A stretch of DNA of 64,000 nt, taken from contig CAJUNC010000005.1 of assembly GCA_910587695.1 (NCBI GenBank), positions 57,529 to 121,528 on the forward strand. Direction: 5' to 3'. Of this stretch, positions 49,122-59,105 are shown piece after piece. The position numbers and the translations under genes were made by a program. The first letter of the stretch is position 1. Each line of letters begins with the position of its first letter. The DNA comes from an uncultured Lactobacillus sp. Its GTDB lineage: Bacteria; Bacillota; Bacilli; Lactobacillales; Lactobacillaceae. The notes under the pieces were generated by a model. It saw nothing but the letters and a program-made list of their open reading frames with translations. It did no database searches and was not told the origin of the DNA.

Positions 49122-50849
49122 ATGAGTTGGGAAGAAACTTATACCATTTGGAACAAACAACCTGATCTAGCACCTGAAGTTCGGGAAGATCTTGATAAGA
49201 TCGTAAATGATAAAGAAGCACTAGAAGATGCCTTCTATACACCAATGGAATTTGGGACAGCTGGGATGCGCGGCTTGATCGGTGCTGGGATCAATCGCAT
49301 GAATATTTATACTGTGCGTCAAGCAACTGAAGGTTTGGCCCGTTTTATGGATACTTTGGATGAAGAGACAAAATTACGTGGTGTAGCGATCAGTTATGAT
49401 TCACGTCACATGTCACAAGAATTTGCATTCGAAGCAGCACGTGTTTTAGGAGCACACAAAATTCCAAGCTTTGTCTTTGAAAGCTTGCGTCCAACACCAG
49501 AACTATCCTTTACCGTTCGACACCTACATGCTTATGCAGGGATCATGATCACAGCGAGCCATAATCCAAAACAATATAACGGTTATAAGATCTATGGTGA
49601 AGATGGTGCTCAAATGCCACCAAAAGAATCAGATATGATCACAAACTATATCCGTGAAGTTGATGATCTTTTTGCAGTCGAAGTTGCTGATAAAGATGCT
49701 TTGATCAATGACAAAACTTTGAAAGTCATCGGTTCAGAAGTTGATGAAGTTTACTTAGAAAATGCCAAAGAAGTAACGATCGATCGTGAGTTAGTTGCTG
49801 AAGAAGGTAAAACGATGAAGTTGGTCTTTACTCCACTTCACGGTACTGGTGGGATGTTAGGTGAAAAAGCTTTACGTCAAGCAGGTTTTGAAGACTTTAC
49901 GATGGTCCCAGAACAAGCTATGCCAGACCCAGAGTTCTCAACAGTTGAGCATCCAAACCCTGAGTTTACAGAAGCTTTTGATCTAGCGATCAAATTAGGC
50001 AAGAGCCAAAAAGCTGATCTTTTAGTGGCTGTTGATCCTGATGCTGACCGTTTGGGAGCAGCTGTTCGGCAACCAGATGGTGAATATGAATTGTTGACGG
50101 GTAACCAGATCGCAGCTTTGATGTTGAATTATATTTTAACAGCACGTAAAAAAGCCGGTAACTTACCCGCAAATGCAGCTTTAGTAAAATCGATCGTTTC
50201 AAGTGAATTTGCTGCTAAAGTTGCTGCTGATTTTGGAGTCGAAGCGATCAATGTCTTGACTGGGTTCAAGTTCATCGCTGAACAGATCCAACATTTTGAA
50301 GAAACAAATGAACACAGCTTCATGTTAGGTTTTGAAGAAAGTTATGGTTATTTGATCCGCCCATTTGTACGCGATAAAGATGCGATCCAATCTTTAGTAC
50401 TATTAGCTGAAGTAGCTGCTTTCTACAAGAAACAAGGTAAGAATTTATATGATGGCCTTCAAGAATTATTTGAAAAGTACGGCTATTTTGCTGAAAAGAC
50501 GATCGCTTTGACCTTTGATGGGATCGAAGGTGCACAAGAGATCAAAGACTTGATGGCTAAGTTCCGTCAAGAATTGCCAACTGATTTTGCCGGTTATAAG
50601 GTTATCGCAGCTGAAGACTATCAAGCTTCCAGTCGTCAAGATGCAGAAGGTAACGTGACAGCGATCAACTTGCCTAAGTCAAATGTTTTGAAATACTTCC
50701 TTGAAGATGGAACTTGGATCGCAGTTCGTCCTTCAGGTACAGAACCAAAGATCAAATTTTACATTGGTACGCAAGGCGACTCCGAAGCTGATGCACAAGC
50801 TAAATGTGAAAAATTTGAAAAAGCGATCAATGATTTCATCAAGGGCTAA
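49122..50849 (+). CDS. pgm: Phospho-sugar mutase (phosphoglucomutase/phosphomannomutase)
   Basis: A 575-aa alpha-D-phosphohexomutase: phosphoserine loop TASHNPKQYNGYK, metal loop DPDADRLG, sugar-binding EESYGYLI and the phosphate-binding RPSGTEPKIKFYI. It interconverts glucose-1-P and glucose-6-P for wall and polysaccharide precursors. GAGGTG precedes the ATG. Confidence 0.94.
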   Translation: MSWEETYTIWNKQPDLAPEVREDLDKIVNDKEALEDAFYTPMEFGTAGMRGLIGAGINRMNIYTVRQATEGLARFMDTLDEETKLRGVAISYDSRHMSQEFAFEAARVLGAHKIPSFVFESLRPTPELSFTVRHLHAYAGIMITASHNPKQYNGYKIYGEDGAQMPPKESDMITNYIREVDDLFAVEVADKDALINDKTLKVIGSEVDEVYLENAKEVTIDRELVAEEGKTMKLVFTPLHGTGGMLGEKALRQAGFEDFTMVPEQAMPDPEFSTVEHPNPEFTEAFDLAIKLGKSQKADLLVAVDPDADRLGAAVRQPDGEYELLTGNQIAALMLNYILTARKKAGNLPANAALVKSIVSSEFAAKVAADFGVEAINVLTGFKFIAEQIQHFEETNEHSFMLGFEESYGYLIRPFVRDKDAIQSLVLLAEVAAFYKKQGKNLYDGLQELFEKYGYFAEKTIALTFDGIEGAQEIKDLMAKFRQELPTDFAGYKVIAAEDYQASSRQDAEGNVTAINLPKSNVLKYFLEDGTWIAVRPSGTEPKIKFYIGTQGDSEADAQAKCEKFEKAINDFIKG

Positions 50850-50871
50850 AGTTAGCTGTTAGTTGTAAAAG

Positions 50872-50900
50872 ACACGGAAATCGCCGTGTCTTTTTTTGAT
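50872..50900 (+). terminator. Terminator after pgm
   Basis: GACACGG pairs with CCGTGTC, then seven T. Confidence 0.88.
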
Positions 50901-50910
50901 TCTGCTGATG

Positions 50911-50936
50911 CGAAAATACGTTCGTTGTGGTATAAT
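50911..50936 (+). promoter_or_regulatory. uvrBA promoter with a LexA-type box
   Basis: CGAAAATACGTTCG (50911-50924) matches the Gram-positive LexA box CGAACrnryGTTCG with one mismatch. It precedes an extended -10, TGGTATAAT (50928-50936), so it would cover the -35 region. Confidence 0.65.
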
Positions 50937-50972
50937 CTTGTAAGCAATAGTTTTTAATGAGGGGGTAATCAT

Positions 50973-52973
50973 TTGATCGAGCGTCAAGCCGATAAAGAGT
51001 TCAAATTAGTTTCAAAATATCAACCAACTGGAGACCAACCACAAGCGATCGCTGAGCTTGTAACAGGGGTCAAAGCTGGTAAAAAAGAACAGATCTTATT
51101 GGGAGCCACTGGGACAGGGAAAACTTTTACGATCTCAAATGTGATCGCAAAAGCCAATAAGCCGACTTTGGTCTTAGCTCATAATAAGACTTTGGCAGGA
51201 CAGCTTTATGGGGAGTTCAAAGAATTTTTCCCAGACAATGCTGTTGAATATTTTGTATCTTACTACGATTACTATCAACCTGAGGCTTATGTTCCTTCAA
51301 GTGATACTTATATCGAAAAGGATTCGAGCATCAACGATGAGATCGATAAATTACGGCACTCTGCGACTAGTTCGTTATTAGAGCGTAATGATGTGATCGT
51401 GGTGGCCTCAGTTTCATCGATCTTTGGTTTAGGTGATCCAAAAGAATATCGTGATCAAGCTCTTTCATTACGAGTTGGCCAAGAGATCGAACGGGACAAG
51501 TTGTTGAATCAATTGATCGATGTTCAATTTGAACGTAACGATATCGACTTTCAACGGGGGCGTTTTCGTGTTCGGGGTGATGTAGTCGAGATCTTCCCCG
51601 CTTCACGTGATGAACAAGCGCTTAGGGTCGAATTTTTTGGTGATGAGATCGATCGGATCCGAGAAGTTGATCCTTTGACTGGTGAGATCTTAGGTGAGCG
51701 CAATCACGTTGTCATCTTCCCAGCGACGCACTTTTTAACAAGTGGCGAACGCTTAGAAGGATCTATCAAGAGCATCGAGGCCGAATTAGCTCAAAGGTCA
51801 AAAGTCTTGCGTGCGGATGGCAAGCTATTAGAAGCCCAACGCTTAGAACAACGAACAACATACGACATTGAGATGTTGCGTGAAATGGGATATTGTTCGG
51901 GGATCGAAAATTATTCGCGGCATATGGATGGAAGAAAACCAGGGGAAGCACCATATACGCTGTTGGACTTCTTTCCAGATGATTTTTTGATCGTAGTCGA
52001 TGAATCCCATGTTACGATGCCTCAAGTGCGTGGGATGTACAATGGTGACCGCTCACGTAAGCAGATGTTAGTCGATTACGGGTTCCGTCTTCCAAGTGCC
52101 TTGGATAATCGGCCATTAAAGTTAGCCGAATTTGAAGAACGAGTAAATCAGATCATTTATATGTCGGCGACCCCAGGTGTTTACGAACAAGAACGTACTG
52201 ATACTGTCGTGCAACAGATCATTCGACCAACCGGATTATTGGATCCAGAAGTTGAAGTTCGTCCGATCATGGGACAAATGGACGATCTAGTAGCTGAGAT
52301 CGCCAAGAGGACCAAACGAGATGAGCGCGTCTTTGTAACGACTTTGACTAAGAAAATGGCAGAAGATCTGACTGATTATTTCAAAGAGATGAGTATTAAA
52401 GTCAAGTATCTGCATTCTGATATCAAGACACTTGAACGGACACAGATCGTGCGAGATCTTCGTTTAGGGAAATTTGATGTGCTCGTTGGGATCAATTTAT
52501 TACGTGAAGGGATCGATGTACCAGAGGTCTCGTTAGTTGCGATCTTAGATGCCGATAAAGAAGGCTTTTTGCGCAATGAACGTTCTTTGATCCAAACGAT
52601 CGGTCGTGCTGCGCGAAATGAAAAGGGGCATGTGATCATGTATGCTGATACAGTGACCGATTCGATGCAAGCAGCGATGGACGAAACAGCACGGCGGCGG
52701 GCGATCCAAATGCAATACAATGACGAACATGGGATCGTGCCAAAAACAGTTAAAAAAGAGATCCGTGATGTGATCACAATGACGACTAAGCCAAAAGAAA
52801 GCACTAAAGATTTAAATGATAAACTCGATTTTGATGAATTGAGCAAACAAGAACAACGAGAAATGATCGCACGTTTAGAGGAGCAAATGAAAACTGCCGC
52901 TAAAAACCTTGACTTTGAGGATGCAGCCGCTTTACGTGATACTGTGATGGAATTAAAAGCACAGCTTGATTAA
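50973..52973 (+). CDS. uvrB: Excinuclease ABC subunit B
   Basis: A 666-aa UvrB: Walker A GATGTGKTF, the YYDYYQPEAY beta-hairpin that clamps damaged DNA, DESHVTMPQVRGMY, helicase motif VI TIGRAARNEKGH, and a C-terminal UVR domain (DFDELSKQEQREMIARLEEQ) that binds UvrC. TTG start with GAGGGGG upstream. First gene of uvrB-uvrA. Confidence 0.97.
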   Translation: MIERQADKEFKLVSKYQPTGDQPQAIAELVTGVKAGKKEQILLGATGTGKTFTISNVIAKANKPTLVLAHNKTLAGQLYGEFKEFFPDNAVEYFVSYYDYYQPEAYVPSSDTYIEKDSSINDEIDKLRHSATSSLLERNDVIVVASVSSIFGLGDPKEYRDQALSLRVGQEIERDKLLNQLIDVQFERNDIDFQRGRFRVRGDVVEIFPASRDEQALRVEFFGDEIDRIREVDPLTGEILGERNHVVIFPATHFLTSGERLEGSIKSIEAELAQRSKVLRADGKLLEAQRLEQRTTYDIEMLREMGYCSGIENYSRHMDGRKPGEAPYTLLDFFPDDFLIVVDESHVTMPQVRGMYNGDRSRKQMLVDYGFRLPSALDNRPLKLAEFEERVNQIIYMSATPGVYEQERTDTVVQQIIRPTGLLDPEVEVRPIMGQMDDLVAEIAKRTKRDERVFVTTLTKKMAEDLTDYFKEMSIKVKYLHSDIKTLERTQIVRDLRLGKFDVLVGINLLREGIDVPEVSLVAILDADKEGFLRNERSLIQTIGRAARNEKGHVIMYADTVTDSMQAAMDETARRRAIQMQYNDEHGIVPKTVKKEIRDVITMTTKPKESTKDLNDKLDFDELSKQEQREMIARLEEQMKTAAKNLDFEDAAALRDTVMELKAQLD

Positions 52974-52991
52974 ATAGAAAGGATGAAAGTT

Positions 52992-55838
52992 GTGGGAAAA
53001 AATAAGATTACGATCCGTGGTGCCAGAGAGCATAATTTAAAAGATATCAATGTTGAGATCCCCAAAGAAAAACTTGTCGTGATCACGGGTCTCTCCGGTT
53101 CAGGTAAAAGTTCACTTGCTTTTGATACTTTATATGCTGAAGGTCAGCGCCGCTATGTTGAGAGTTTGTCGGCTTATGCTAGGCAATTTTTAGGTCAGAT
53201 GGATAAACCTGATGTCGATTCGATCGATGGACTTTCACCAGCGATCTCGATCGATCAAAAGACAACTTCGAAGAATCCACGCTCAACTGTTGGGACTGTA
53301 ACGGAGATCAATGACTACTTGCGTTTGTTGTGGGCACGAGTAGGTACGCCGATCTGTCCTAATGATGGCAGTGAGATCACGAGTCAATCGCCAGAGCAAA
53401 TGGTCGATCGCGTCTTGCAGCTCCCCGAAAGGACTAAGCTCCAGATCTTGGCGCCGATCGTGATAGGTAAGAAAGGACAACATAAAAAAGTTTTAGAAAA
53501 GATCAAACGTGAAGGTTTTGTCCGAGTCATGATCGATGATAAATTGCATGATATTGCTGAAGATATCGAGCTAGATAAGAATCTCAAACATGATATCTTT
53601 GTGGTGGTCGATCGGATCGTTATTAAAGAAGGGATACGCTCACGGTTATTTGATTCATTTGAAGCAGCGTTACGCTTGGCTGAAGGTAGTGTATTTGTTG
53701 ATGTGGTCGGCGACAAAATGTTACAGTTTTCGGAAAATTTTGCTTGTCCTTATTGTGGTTTTACGATCGGAGAACTTGAACCACGACTATTTTCTTTCAA
53801 TGCGCCTTTTGGAGCTTGTCCAGATTGTGATGGATTAGGAATGAAGCTTGAAGTCGATATCGATCTAGTCGTGCCTGATCGAAAAAAGACACTTAACGAA
53901 GGGGCAATGGAACCGTGGAATCCGATCAGTTCCAAATATTATCCAACTTTATTAAAGCAAGCATGTGAAGCCTTCGGGATCGATATGGATACCCCGTTTG
54001 AAGATCTACCTCAAGAACAGCAAGATATCATTTTGTATGGTGCTAAGGATAAGACTTTCCATTTCCGGTATGAAAATGATTTTGGGGGGATACGTGATAT
54101 TGACACGACCTTTGAAGGGGTCATTCCAAATATTGATCGGCGTTATCATGAGACAAATAGTGATTTTACCCGCGATGTGATGCGCAAATATATGACGAGT
54201 TTGCAATGTCAAACTTGTCATGGATATCGCTTGAATCGCAAAGCCCTAGCAGTTAAGATCGCCGGTAAGCATATCGGTGAAGTTTCTGATCTGCCGATCG
54301 CCGATGAATTGGCCTTTTTTGAGGGTTTGGAATTTAGTGAACAAGCAGCTCAGATCGCGCGCCCGATCTTAAAAGAGATCAAAGACCGATTGACATTTTT
54401 GGTGAATGTTGGGTTGGATTATCTGAATTTAAGTCGTTCAGCACGTACCCTTTCTGGGGGAGAAGCCCAACGGATCCGTTTAGCAACGCAGATCGGTTCT
54501 AACCTTTCAGGGGTCTTATATATTTTAGATGAACCTTCGATCGGGTTACATCAACGGGATAATGATCGTTTGATCGCTTCTTTACGTGCCATGTGTGAGT
54601 TGGGAAATACTTTAGTCGTAGTAGAACACGATGAAGACACGATGCGAGCCGCTGATTATTTGATCGATATCGGTCCAGGCGCTGGGATAGAAGGTGGTCA
54701 AGTCATGGCTGCGGGCACACCTAAGCAAGTTGCACGTTCGAAGAGATCATTGACTGGACAATATCTAGCTGGAAAAAAATATATTCCGATCCCAGCTACC
54801 AGACGTCAAGGTAATGGAAATTTTGTTGAGATCATTGGAGCAACAGAAAATAATCTTAAGGATATCGATGTGAAATTTCCGCTGGGTGAATTTATTGCGG
54901 TCACTGGTGTCTCGGGTTCTGGTAAGTCTACATTAGTTAATATGATCTTGAAACGAGCTTTAGCCCAAAAACTACACCATAATTCTGAAAAACCAGGTAA
55001 ATTCAAGCAGATCAAAGGTACTGAACACCTTGAAAAAGTTATCAATATCGATCAAAGTCCGATCGGGCGTACTCCGCGGAGTAATCCTGCGACATATACG
55101 GGGGTCTTTGATGATATACGGGGGTTATTTGCCCAAACTAACCAAGCTAAGTTACGTGGTTATGGCAAAGGGCGCTTTAGTTTTAACGTTAAAGGTGGTC
55201 GCTGTGAAGCCTGCAAAGGGGATGGGATCATCAAGATCGAGATGAATTTCTTACCTGATGTGTATGTGCCATGTGAAGTTTGTCACGGAGCACGTTATAA
55301 TTCTGAAACGCTAGAAGTTGAATATAAAGGCAAAAATATCGCTCAGATCTTAGAAATGAATGTCTTAGAAGCATTAGAATTCTTTAGTGCGATCCCTAAG
55401 ATCAAGCGCAAATTGCAAACGATCGTCGATGTTGGGCTAGGTTATGTTTCATTAGGACAACCAGCAACGACTTTATCCGGTGGGGAAGCCCAACGGATGA
55501 AATTAGCTTCTGAATTGCATCGTAAATCAGCGGGTAAGACCTTTTATATTTTAGATGAACCGACTACTGGCTTGCATACCGATGATATCAAGCGTCTATT
55601 GAACGTCTTACAGCGACTAGTTGATAAGGGCAATACGGTATTAGTGATCGAGCACAATTTAGATGTTATCAAATCGGCTGACCATTTGATCGATCTAGGA
55701 CCAGAAGGTGGCCAACGTGGCGGACAGATCGTTGGAGTCGGGACACCTGAAAAATTATGTCAGATCGAACAAAGTTACACTGGTAAATATTTAAAACCGC
55801 TCTTAGAAAATGGCCATTATGAACCACGGCAAGATTAA
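52992..55838 (+). CDS. uvrA: Excinuclease ABC subunit A
   Basis: About 948 aa with twin ABC ATPase halves: Walker A GLSGSGKSS and GVSGSGKST, signatures LSGGEAQRIRLA and LSGGEAQRMKLA, and zinc modules CPYCGF ... CPDCDG and CEACKGDG ... CEVCHG. It scans for DNA damage. The ATG at 52983 abuts AAAGG and is too close; GTG 52992 has ideal spacing. Confidence 0.96.
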   Translation: MGKNKITIRGAREHNLKDINVEIPKEKLVVITGLSGSGKSSLAFDTLYAEGQRRYVESLSAYARQFLGQMDKPDVDSIDGLSPAISIDQKTTSKNPRSTVGTVTEINDYLRLLWARVGTPICPNDGSEITSQSPEQMVDRVLQLPERTKLQILAPIVIGKKGQHKKVLEKIKREGFVRVMIDDKLHDIAEDIELDKNLKHDIFVVVDRIVIKEGIRSRLFDSFEAALRLAEGSVFVDVVGDKMLQFSENFACPYCGFTIGELEPRLFSFNAPFGACPDCDGLGMKLEVDIDLVVPDRKKTLNEGAMEPWNPISSKYYPTLLKQACEAFGIDMDTPFEDLPQEQQDIILYGAKDKTFHFRYENDFGGIRDIDTTFEGVIPNIDRRYHETNSDFTRDVMRKYMTSLQCQTCHGYRLNRKALAVKIAGKHIGEVSDLPIADELAFFEGLEFSEQAAQIARPILKEIKDRLTFLVNVGLDYLNLSRSARTLSGGEAQRIRLATQIGSNLSGVLYILDEPSIGLHQRDNDRLIASLRAMCELGNTLVVVEHDEDTMRAADYLIDIGPGAGIEGGQVMAAGTPKQVARSKRSLTGQYLAGKKYIPIPATRRQGNGNFVEIIGATENNLKDIDVKFPLGEFIAVTGVSGSGKSTLVNMILKRALAQKLHHNSEKPGKFKQIKGTEHLEKVINIDQSPIGRTPRSNPATYTGVFDDIRGLFAQTNQAKLRGYGKGRFSFNVKGGRCEACKGDGIIKIEMNFLPDVYVPCEVCHGARYNSETLEVEYKGKNIAQILEMNVLEALEFFSAIPKIKRKLQTIVDVGLGYVSLGQPATTLSGGEAQRMKLASELHRKSAGKTFYILDEPTTGLHTDDIKRLLNVLQRLVDKGNTVLVIEHNLDVIKSADHLIDLGPEGGQRGGQIVGVGTPEKLCQIEQSYTGKYLKPLLENGHYEPRQD

Positions 55839-55904
55839 GACTTGCTTTTTAATGCCAAACTGTTAAAGTTAAAGTGTACAATTAATAATAGGGGTGTTGA
55901 TAGA

Positions 55905-56378
55905 ATGGCAGAAGTTGAAAGCTTTACATTAGATCATACCGCAGTCAAGGCACCTTATGTGCGTTTGATCACGGTAGAAGAAGGTCCAAGAGGTGATCAG
56001 ATCTCAAACTTTGATCTTAGATTGGTCCAACCAAATGAAAACGCGATCCCAACAGCGGGCTTGCATACGATCGAGCATATGTTAGCGGGTTATTTACGTG
56101 ACCATATGGATGGCGTGATCGATTGTTCTCCATTCGGTTGCCGGACGGGTTTTCATTTGATCATGTGGGGCGAGCATGATACGGTCGAAGTTGCTAAAGC
56201 CTTAAAAGCCTCCTTAAATGATATTTTGAATGCTTCTTGGGAAGATGTTCAAGGAACTGATATCAAGAGTTGTGGTAATTATCGTGATCACTCATTGTTC
56301 TCAGCCAAAGAATGGTGCCAAAAAATCTTGGATGAAGGTATCTCATCCGATCCATTTGAACGTAAAGTAGTAGAATAA
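55905..56378 (+). CDS. luxS: S-ribosylhomocysteine lyase (autoinducer-2 synthesis)
   Basis: A 157-aa LuxS with the iron-binding HTIEH motif and Cys in CGNYRDHS, plus DCSPFGCRTGF. It makes homocysteine and DPD, the AI-2 precursor. GGGGTG precedes ATG 55905. Single-gene unit. Confidence 0.97.
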   Translation: MAEVESFTLDHTAVKAPYVRLITVEEGPRGDQISNFDLRLVQPNENAIPTAGLHTIEHMLAGYLRDHMDGVIDCSPFGCRTGFHLIMWGEHDTVEVAKALKASLNDILNASWEDVQGTDIKSCGNYRDHSLFSAKEWCQKILDEGISSDPFERKVVE

Positions 56379-56390
56379 TAGACAACTTAG

Positions 56391-56422
56391 GGCTAGCTCA
56401 AGTTTGGGGCTAGCTCTTTTTT
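56391..56422 (+). terminator. Terminator after luxS
   Basis: Two copies of GGGCTAGCTC (56391-56400, 56407-56416), which because of the GCTAGC palindrome also pair as a 10-bp stem with two G-U pairs; T-run follows. Confidence 0.8.
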
Positions 56423-56541
56423 GGGACTAGGTTAGTAAGCTGTGCTAGATTGAAAAAAAATAAATTAAATTTTTCACATGTAGTGATAAAAGGCGAACTT
56501 TAGTGATACATTAATAAAAAATAACTTAAGTCGAGGTGAAA

Positions 56542-57204
56542 ATGGTGAGCGGGAATTACAAGAGTGTTTTTGATATTATCGGACCTGTTATGGTAGGCCC
56601 TTCAAGTTCACATACTGCTGGAGCTGTAGCGATCGGTCAAGCGGCACATAAAATATTTGGTGAACTGATCGAACAGGTGATAGTCGACTACTACGAATCT
56701 TTTGCTAAAACACATCAAGGGCATGGAACTGACTATGCTGTGATCGCAGGTGTGTTAGGTATGCAAACGGATGATCTGCGCGTTCCAAAAGCGGTCGATA
56801 TCGCACGGGCTCAAGGGATCGAGGTCGTTTTTAATGAACATGAAGGGAAAAGTCCGATCGGACATCCAAATACAGCGATCATTACGCTAAAAAATGCCGA
56901 TAAAATGATCAAAGTTGGTGGTTGTTCGATCGGTGGCGGTACGATCGAGATCCGAGAATTGGAACTAGATGGCTGTCGTTTTGCACCTTTAGGACCTTTG
57001 CCGATCATGCTTTGTTGGACCGAGACGGATTTTACAGATCATATCAAAGAGAGTTTAAATCAAGATAATATCAAGATCAGACATGAGATGACTAATATTT
57101 TTGGACAAGGTAACTTGATCCATGAATTTGATCTTGACCGCTTACCACCGAAAAATATTTTAGAACAGATCAAGGCACAAAGTCGTAGTTTGGTCTGTCT
57201 ATGA
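56542..57204 (+). CDS. sdaAB: L-serine ammonia-lyase, beta subunit
   Basis: About 221 aa; SVFDIIGPVMVGPSSSHTAGAVAIG is the family signature, and the last part folds as an ACT-like or ASB domain. With the alpha subunit it deaminates serine to pyruvate. GAGGTG lies close to ATG 56542; GTG 56545 is also possible. Confidence 0.93.
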   Translation: MVSGNYKSVFDIIGPVMVGPSSSHTAGAVAIGQAAHKIFGELIEQVIVDYYESFAKTHQGHGTDYAVIAGVLGMQTDDLRVPKAVDIARAQGIEVVFNEHEGKSPIGHPNTAIITLKNADKMIKVGGCSIGGGTIEIRELELDGCRFAPLGPLPIMLCWTETDFTDHIKESLNQDNIKIRHEMTNIFGQGNLIHEFDLDRLPPKNILEQIKAQSRSLVCL

Positions 57205-57217
57205 TCGAGGAATTTAT

Positions 57218-58108
57218 ATGTATAACAGTGTAGCTGAAATAGTAGAAACGGCAATCAAACAAGATAAACCTATCTGGGAATTGATGTTAGAACAAGAGAT
57301 GGCTTATTCACGCGCTAGTCGAGCTGAAGTTTGGGTCAAGATGCAACGTCAATTGGAAGTGATGTTAGCAGCAGCTAAACGCGGAACAAAAGGTGATGGT
57401 GTCCACTCCCCAACTGGACTAACTGGGGGTGAGGCGGCTAAGATGCGAAAGTATCGTGAATCAGGGCAAGGCTTGACGGATGAGACAGTCCTTTATGCGA
57501 TCGAAAATTCACTGGCCACAAATGAAGTCAATGCGGCTATGGGGTTGATCTGTGCAACCCCAACAGCCGGTTCTTCTGGAACGATCCCAGGTGTATTGTT
57601 TGCATTGCAAAAAAAGCGGGGCTTGACGATCGACCAGATGGTAGCTTTTCTTTTTTGTGCCAGTGCATTTGGAATGGTGACAGCCAACAATGCGATGATC
57701 GCAGGCGCCACTGGTGGTTGCCAAGCCGAAGTCGGTAGTGCTTCAGGAATGGCTGCTGCTGCTGCAGTTGAGATCTGTGGTGGTAGTCCAACGCAAGCAG
57801 CTGAAGCCTTTGCAATGGCCTTGAGCAATTTGTTGGGACTAGTTTGTGATCCGGTCGCTGGTTTAGTTGAGATCCCCTGTGTTAAACGTAATGTTGTTGG
57901 TTCAGTCAATGCACTAGCTGCAGCAGACATGGCTTTGGCAGGTTTGGAAAATAAGATCCCTGCGGATGAAGTTATTTTAGCAATGAAACGGATCGGTAAG
58001 CGACTGCCAGCTCAATTACGTGAAACCGGGCTAGGGGGCTTGGCGGCGACACCAACAGGGGTCAAGATGAAATTGAAGATCTTTGGACAAGAACTAGATC
58101 TAGATTAA
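57218..58108 (+). CDS. sdaAA: L-serine ammonia-lyase, alpha subunit (iron-sulfur)
   Basis: A 296-aa subunit that holds the [4Fe-4S] cluster (cysteines in LICATPTAG, GLVCDPVAGL and EIPCVKRN) and the glycine-rich substrate region HSPTGLTGGEAAKM. GAGGAA precedes the ATG. Directly follows sdaAB. Confidence 0.94.
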   Translation: MYNSVAEIVETAIKQDKPIWELMLEQEMAYSRASRAEVWVKMQRQLEVMLAAAKRGTKGDGVHSPTGLTGGEAAKMRKYRESGQGLTDETVLYAIENSLATNEVNAAMGLICATPTAGSSGTIPGVLFALQKKRGLTIDQMVAFLFCASAFGMVTANNAMIAGATGGCQAEVGSASGMAAAAAVEICGGSPTQAAEAFAMALSNLLGLVCDPVAGLVEIPCVKRNVVGSVNALAAADMALAGLENKIPADEVILAMKRIGKRLPAQLRETGLGGLAATPTGVKMKLKIFGQELDLD

Positions 58109-58109
58109 A

Positions 58110-58136
58110 AGCAGTTCAGATGAGCTGCTTTTTTAA
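58110..58136 (+). terminator. Terminator after sdaAA
   Basis: AGCAGTTC pairs with GAGCTGCT, then TTTTTT. Confidence 0.82.
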
Positions 58137-58217
58137 TAGGGTAAGATCGCTGTTTAATGAATGGTACACCCGGATGTGTTATAATTAGTCGATGGATTTT
58201 AATTGGGGGCGTTAATA

Positions 58218-59105
58218 ATGGCAGAAGCAATACAATTAGTCGTAGTGACCGGAATGAGTGGTGCCGGAAAGACCGTTGCGATGCAAAGCTTTGAAGATCT
58301 TGGATATTTTTGTGTGGACAATATGCCACCAGCTTTATTAGGAAAATTCTGGGAGTTAGTCAAGGAATCCGGCAAGATCAGTAAGGTCGCTTTAGTGATC
58401 GATCTGCGTTCGCGGGCTTTTTACGATGAGATCTTTGGGATGCTACAAGAGTTAGATGATGGCAACGATAATTTACGGCCGAAGATCTTGTTTTTAGATG
58501 CATCAGATGAAGAATTAGTAGCCCGTTATAAGGAGACAAGAAGAGCGCATCCTTTAGCAATGGATGGGCGTGTTTTAGATGGTATCCAGCATGAACGTGA
58601 ATTGTTATCCGAGATCAAATCTAAAGCCCAATTAGTGATCGATACTAGCAAGATCTCACCGCGTCAGTTACGTGAAGAGCTCTTTTTGAACTTTGAAAGC
58701 GATCAAAGTACGGCATTTCATGTTAATGTAATGTCGTTTGGGTTTAAATATGGCGTCCCGATCGATGCTGACATCGTGATGGATGTTCGTTTCTTACCAA
58801 ATCCGTATTATATTAAAGACTTACGTGAAAAAACGGGTAATGATCAGGCGGTCTATGATTATGTCATGAACTCTAAGATGACTGAAGAATTTTATCAACA
58901 ATTTATCAAGATGTTGCGTTTTGTAATGCCTGGCTATCAAAAAGAAGGTAAGTCAAGTGTTACGATCGCGATCGGATGTACTGGTGGTCAACATCGTTCA
59001 GTGGCACTGGCTAATCGTATTGGAGAAGCTTTACAAGAGAAGTATCCGGTGAACATCACCCACCGTGATATGGAGAAACGAAAGGAGACTGTGAATCGTT
59101 CATGA
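58218..59105 (+). CDS. rapZ: RapZ/YvcJ nucleotide-binding protein
   Basis: 295 aa with Walker A GMSGAGKT and a C-terminal RapZ-C domain (GCTGGQHRSVALANRI). In Enterobacteria it is an RNase adapter; in Bacillus YvcJ affects competence and nucleotide sensing. GGGGG precedes ATG 58218. First of the conserved rapZ-yvcK-whiA operon, overlapping yvcK by 4 bp. Confidence 0.93.
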   Translation: MAEAIQLVVVTGMSGAGKTVAMQSFEDLGYFCVDNMPPALLGKFWELVKESGKISKVALVIDLRSRAFYDEIFGMLQELDDGNDNLRPKILFLDASDEELVARYKETRRAHPLAMDGRVLDGIQHERELLSEIKSKAQLVIDTSKISPRQLREELFLNFESDQSTAFHVNVMSFGFKYGVPIDADIVMDVRFLPNPYYIKDLREKTGNDQAVYDYVMNSKMTEEFYQQFIKMLRFVMPGYQKEGKSSVTIAIGCTGGQHRSVALANRIGEALQEKYPVNITHRDMEKRKETVNRS

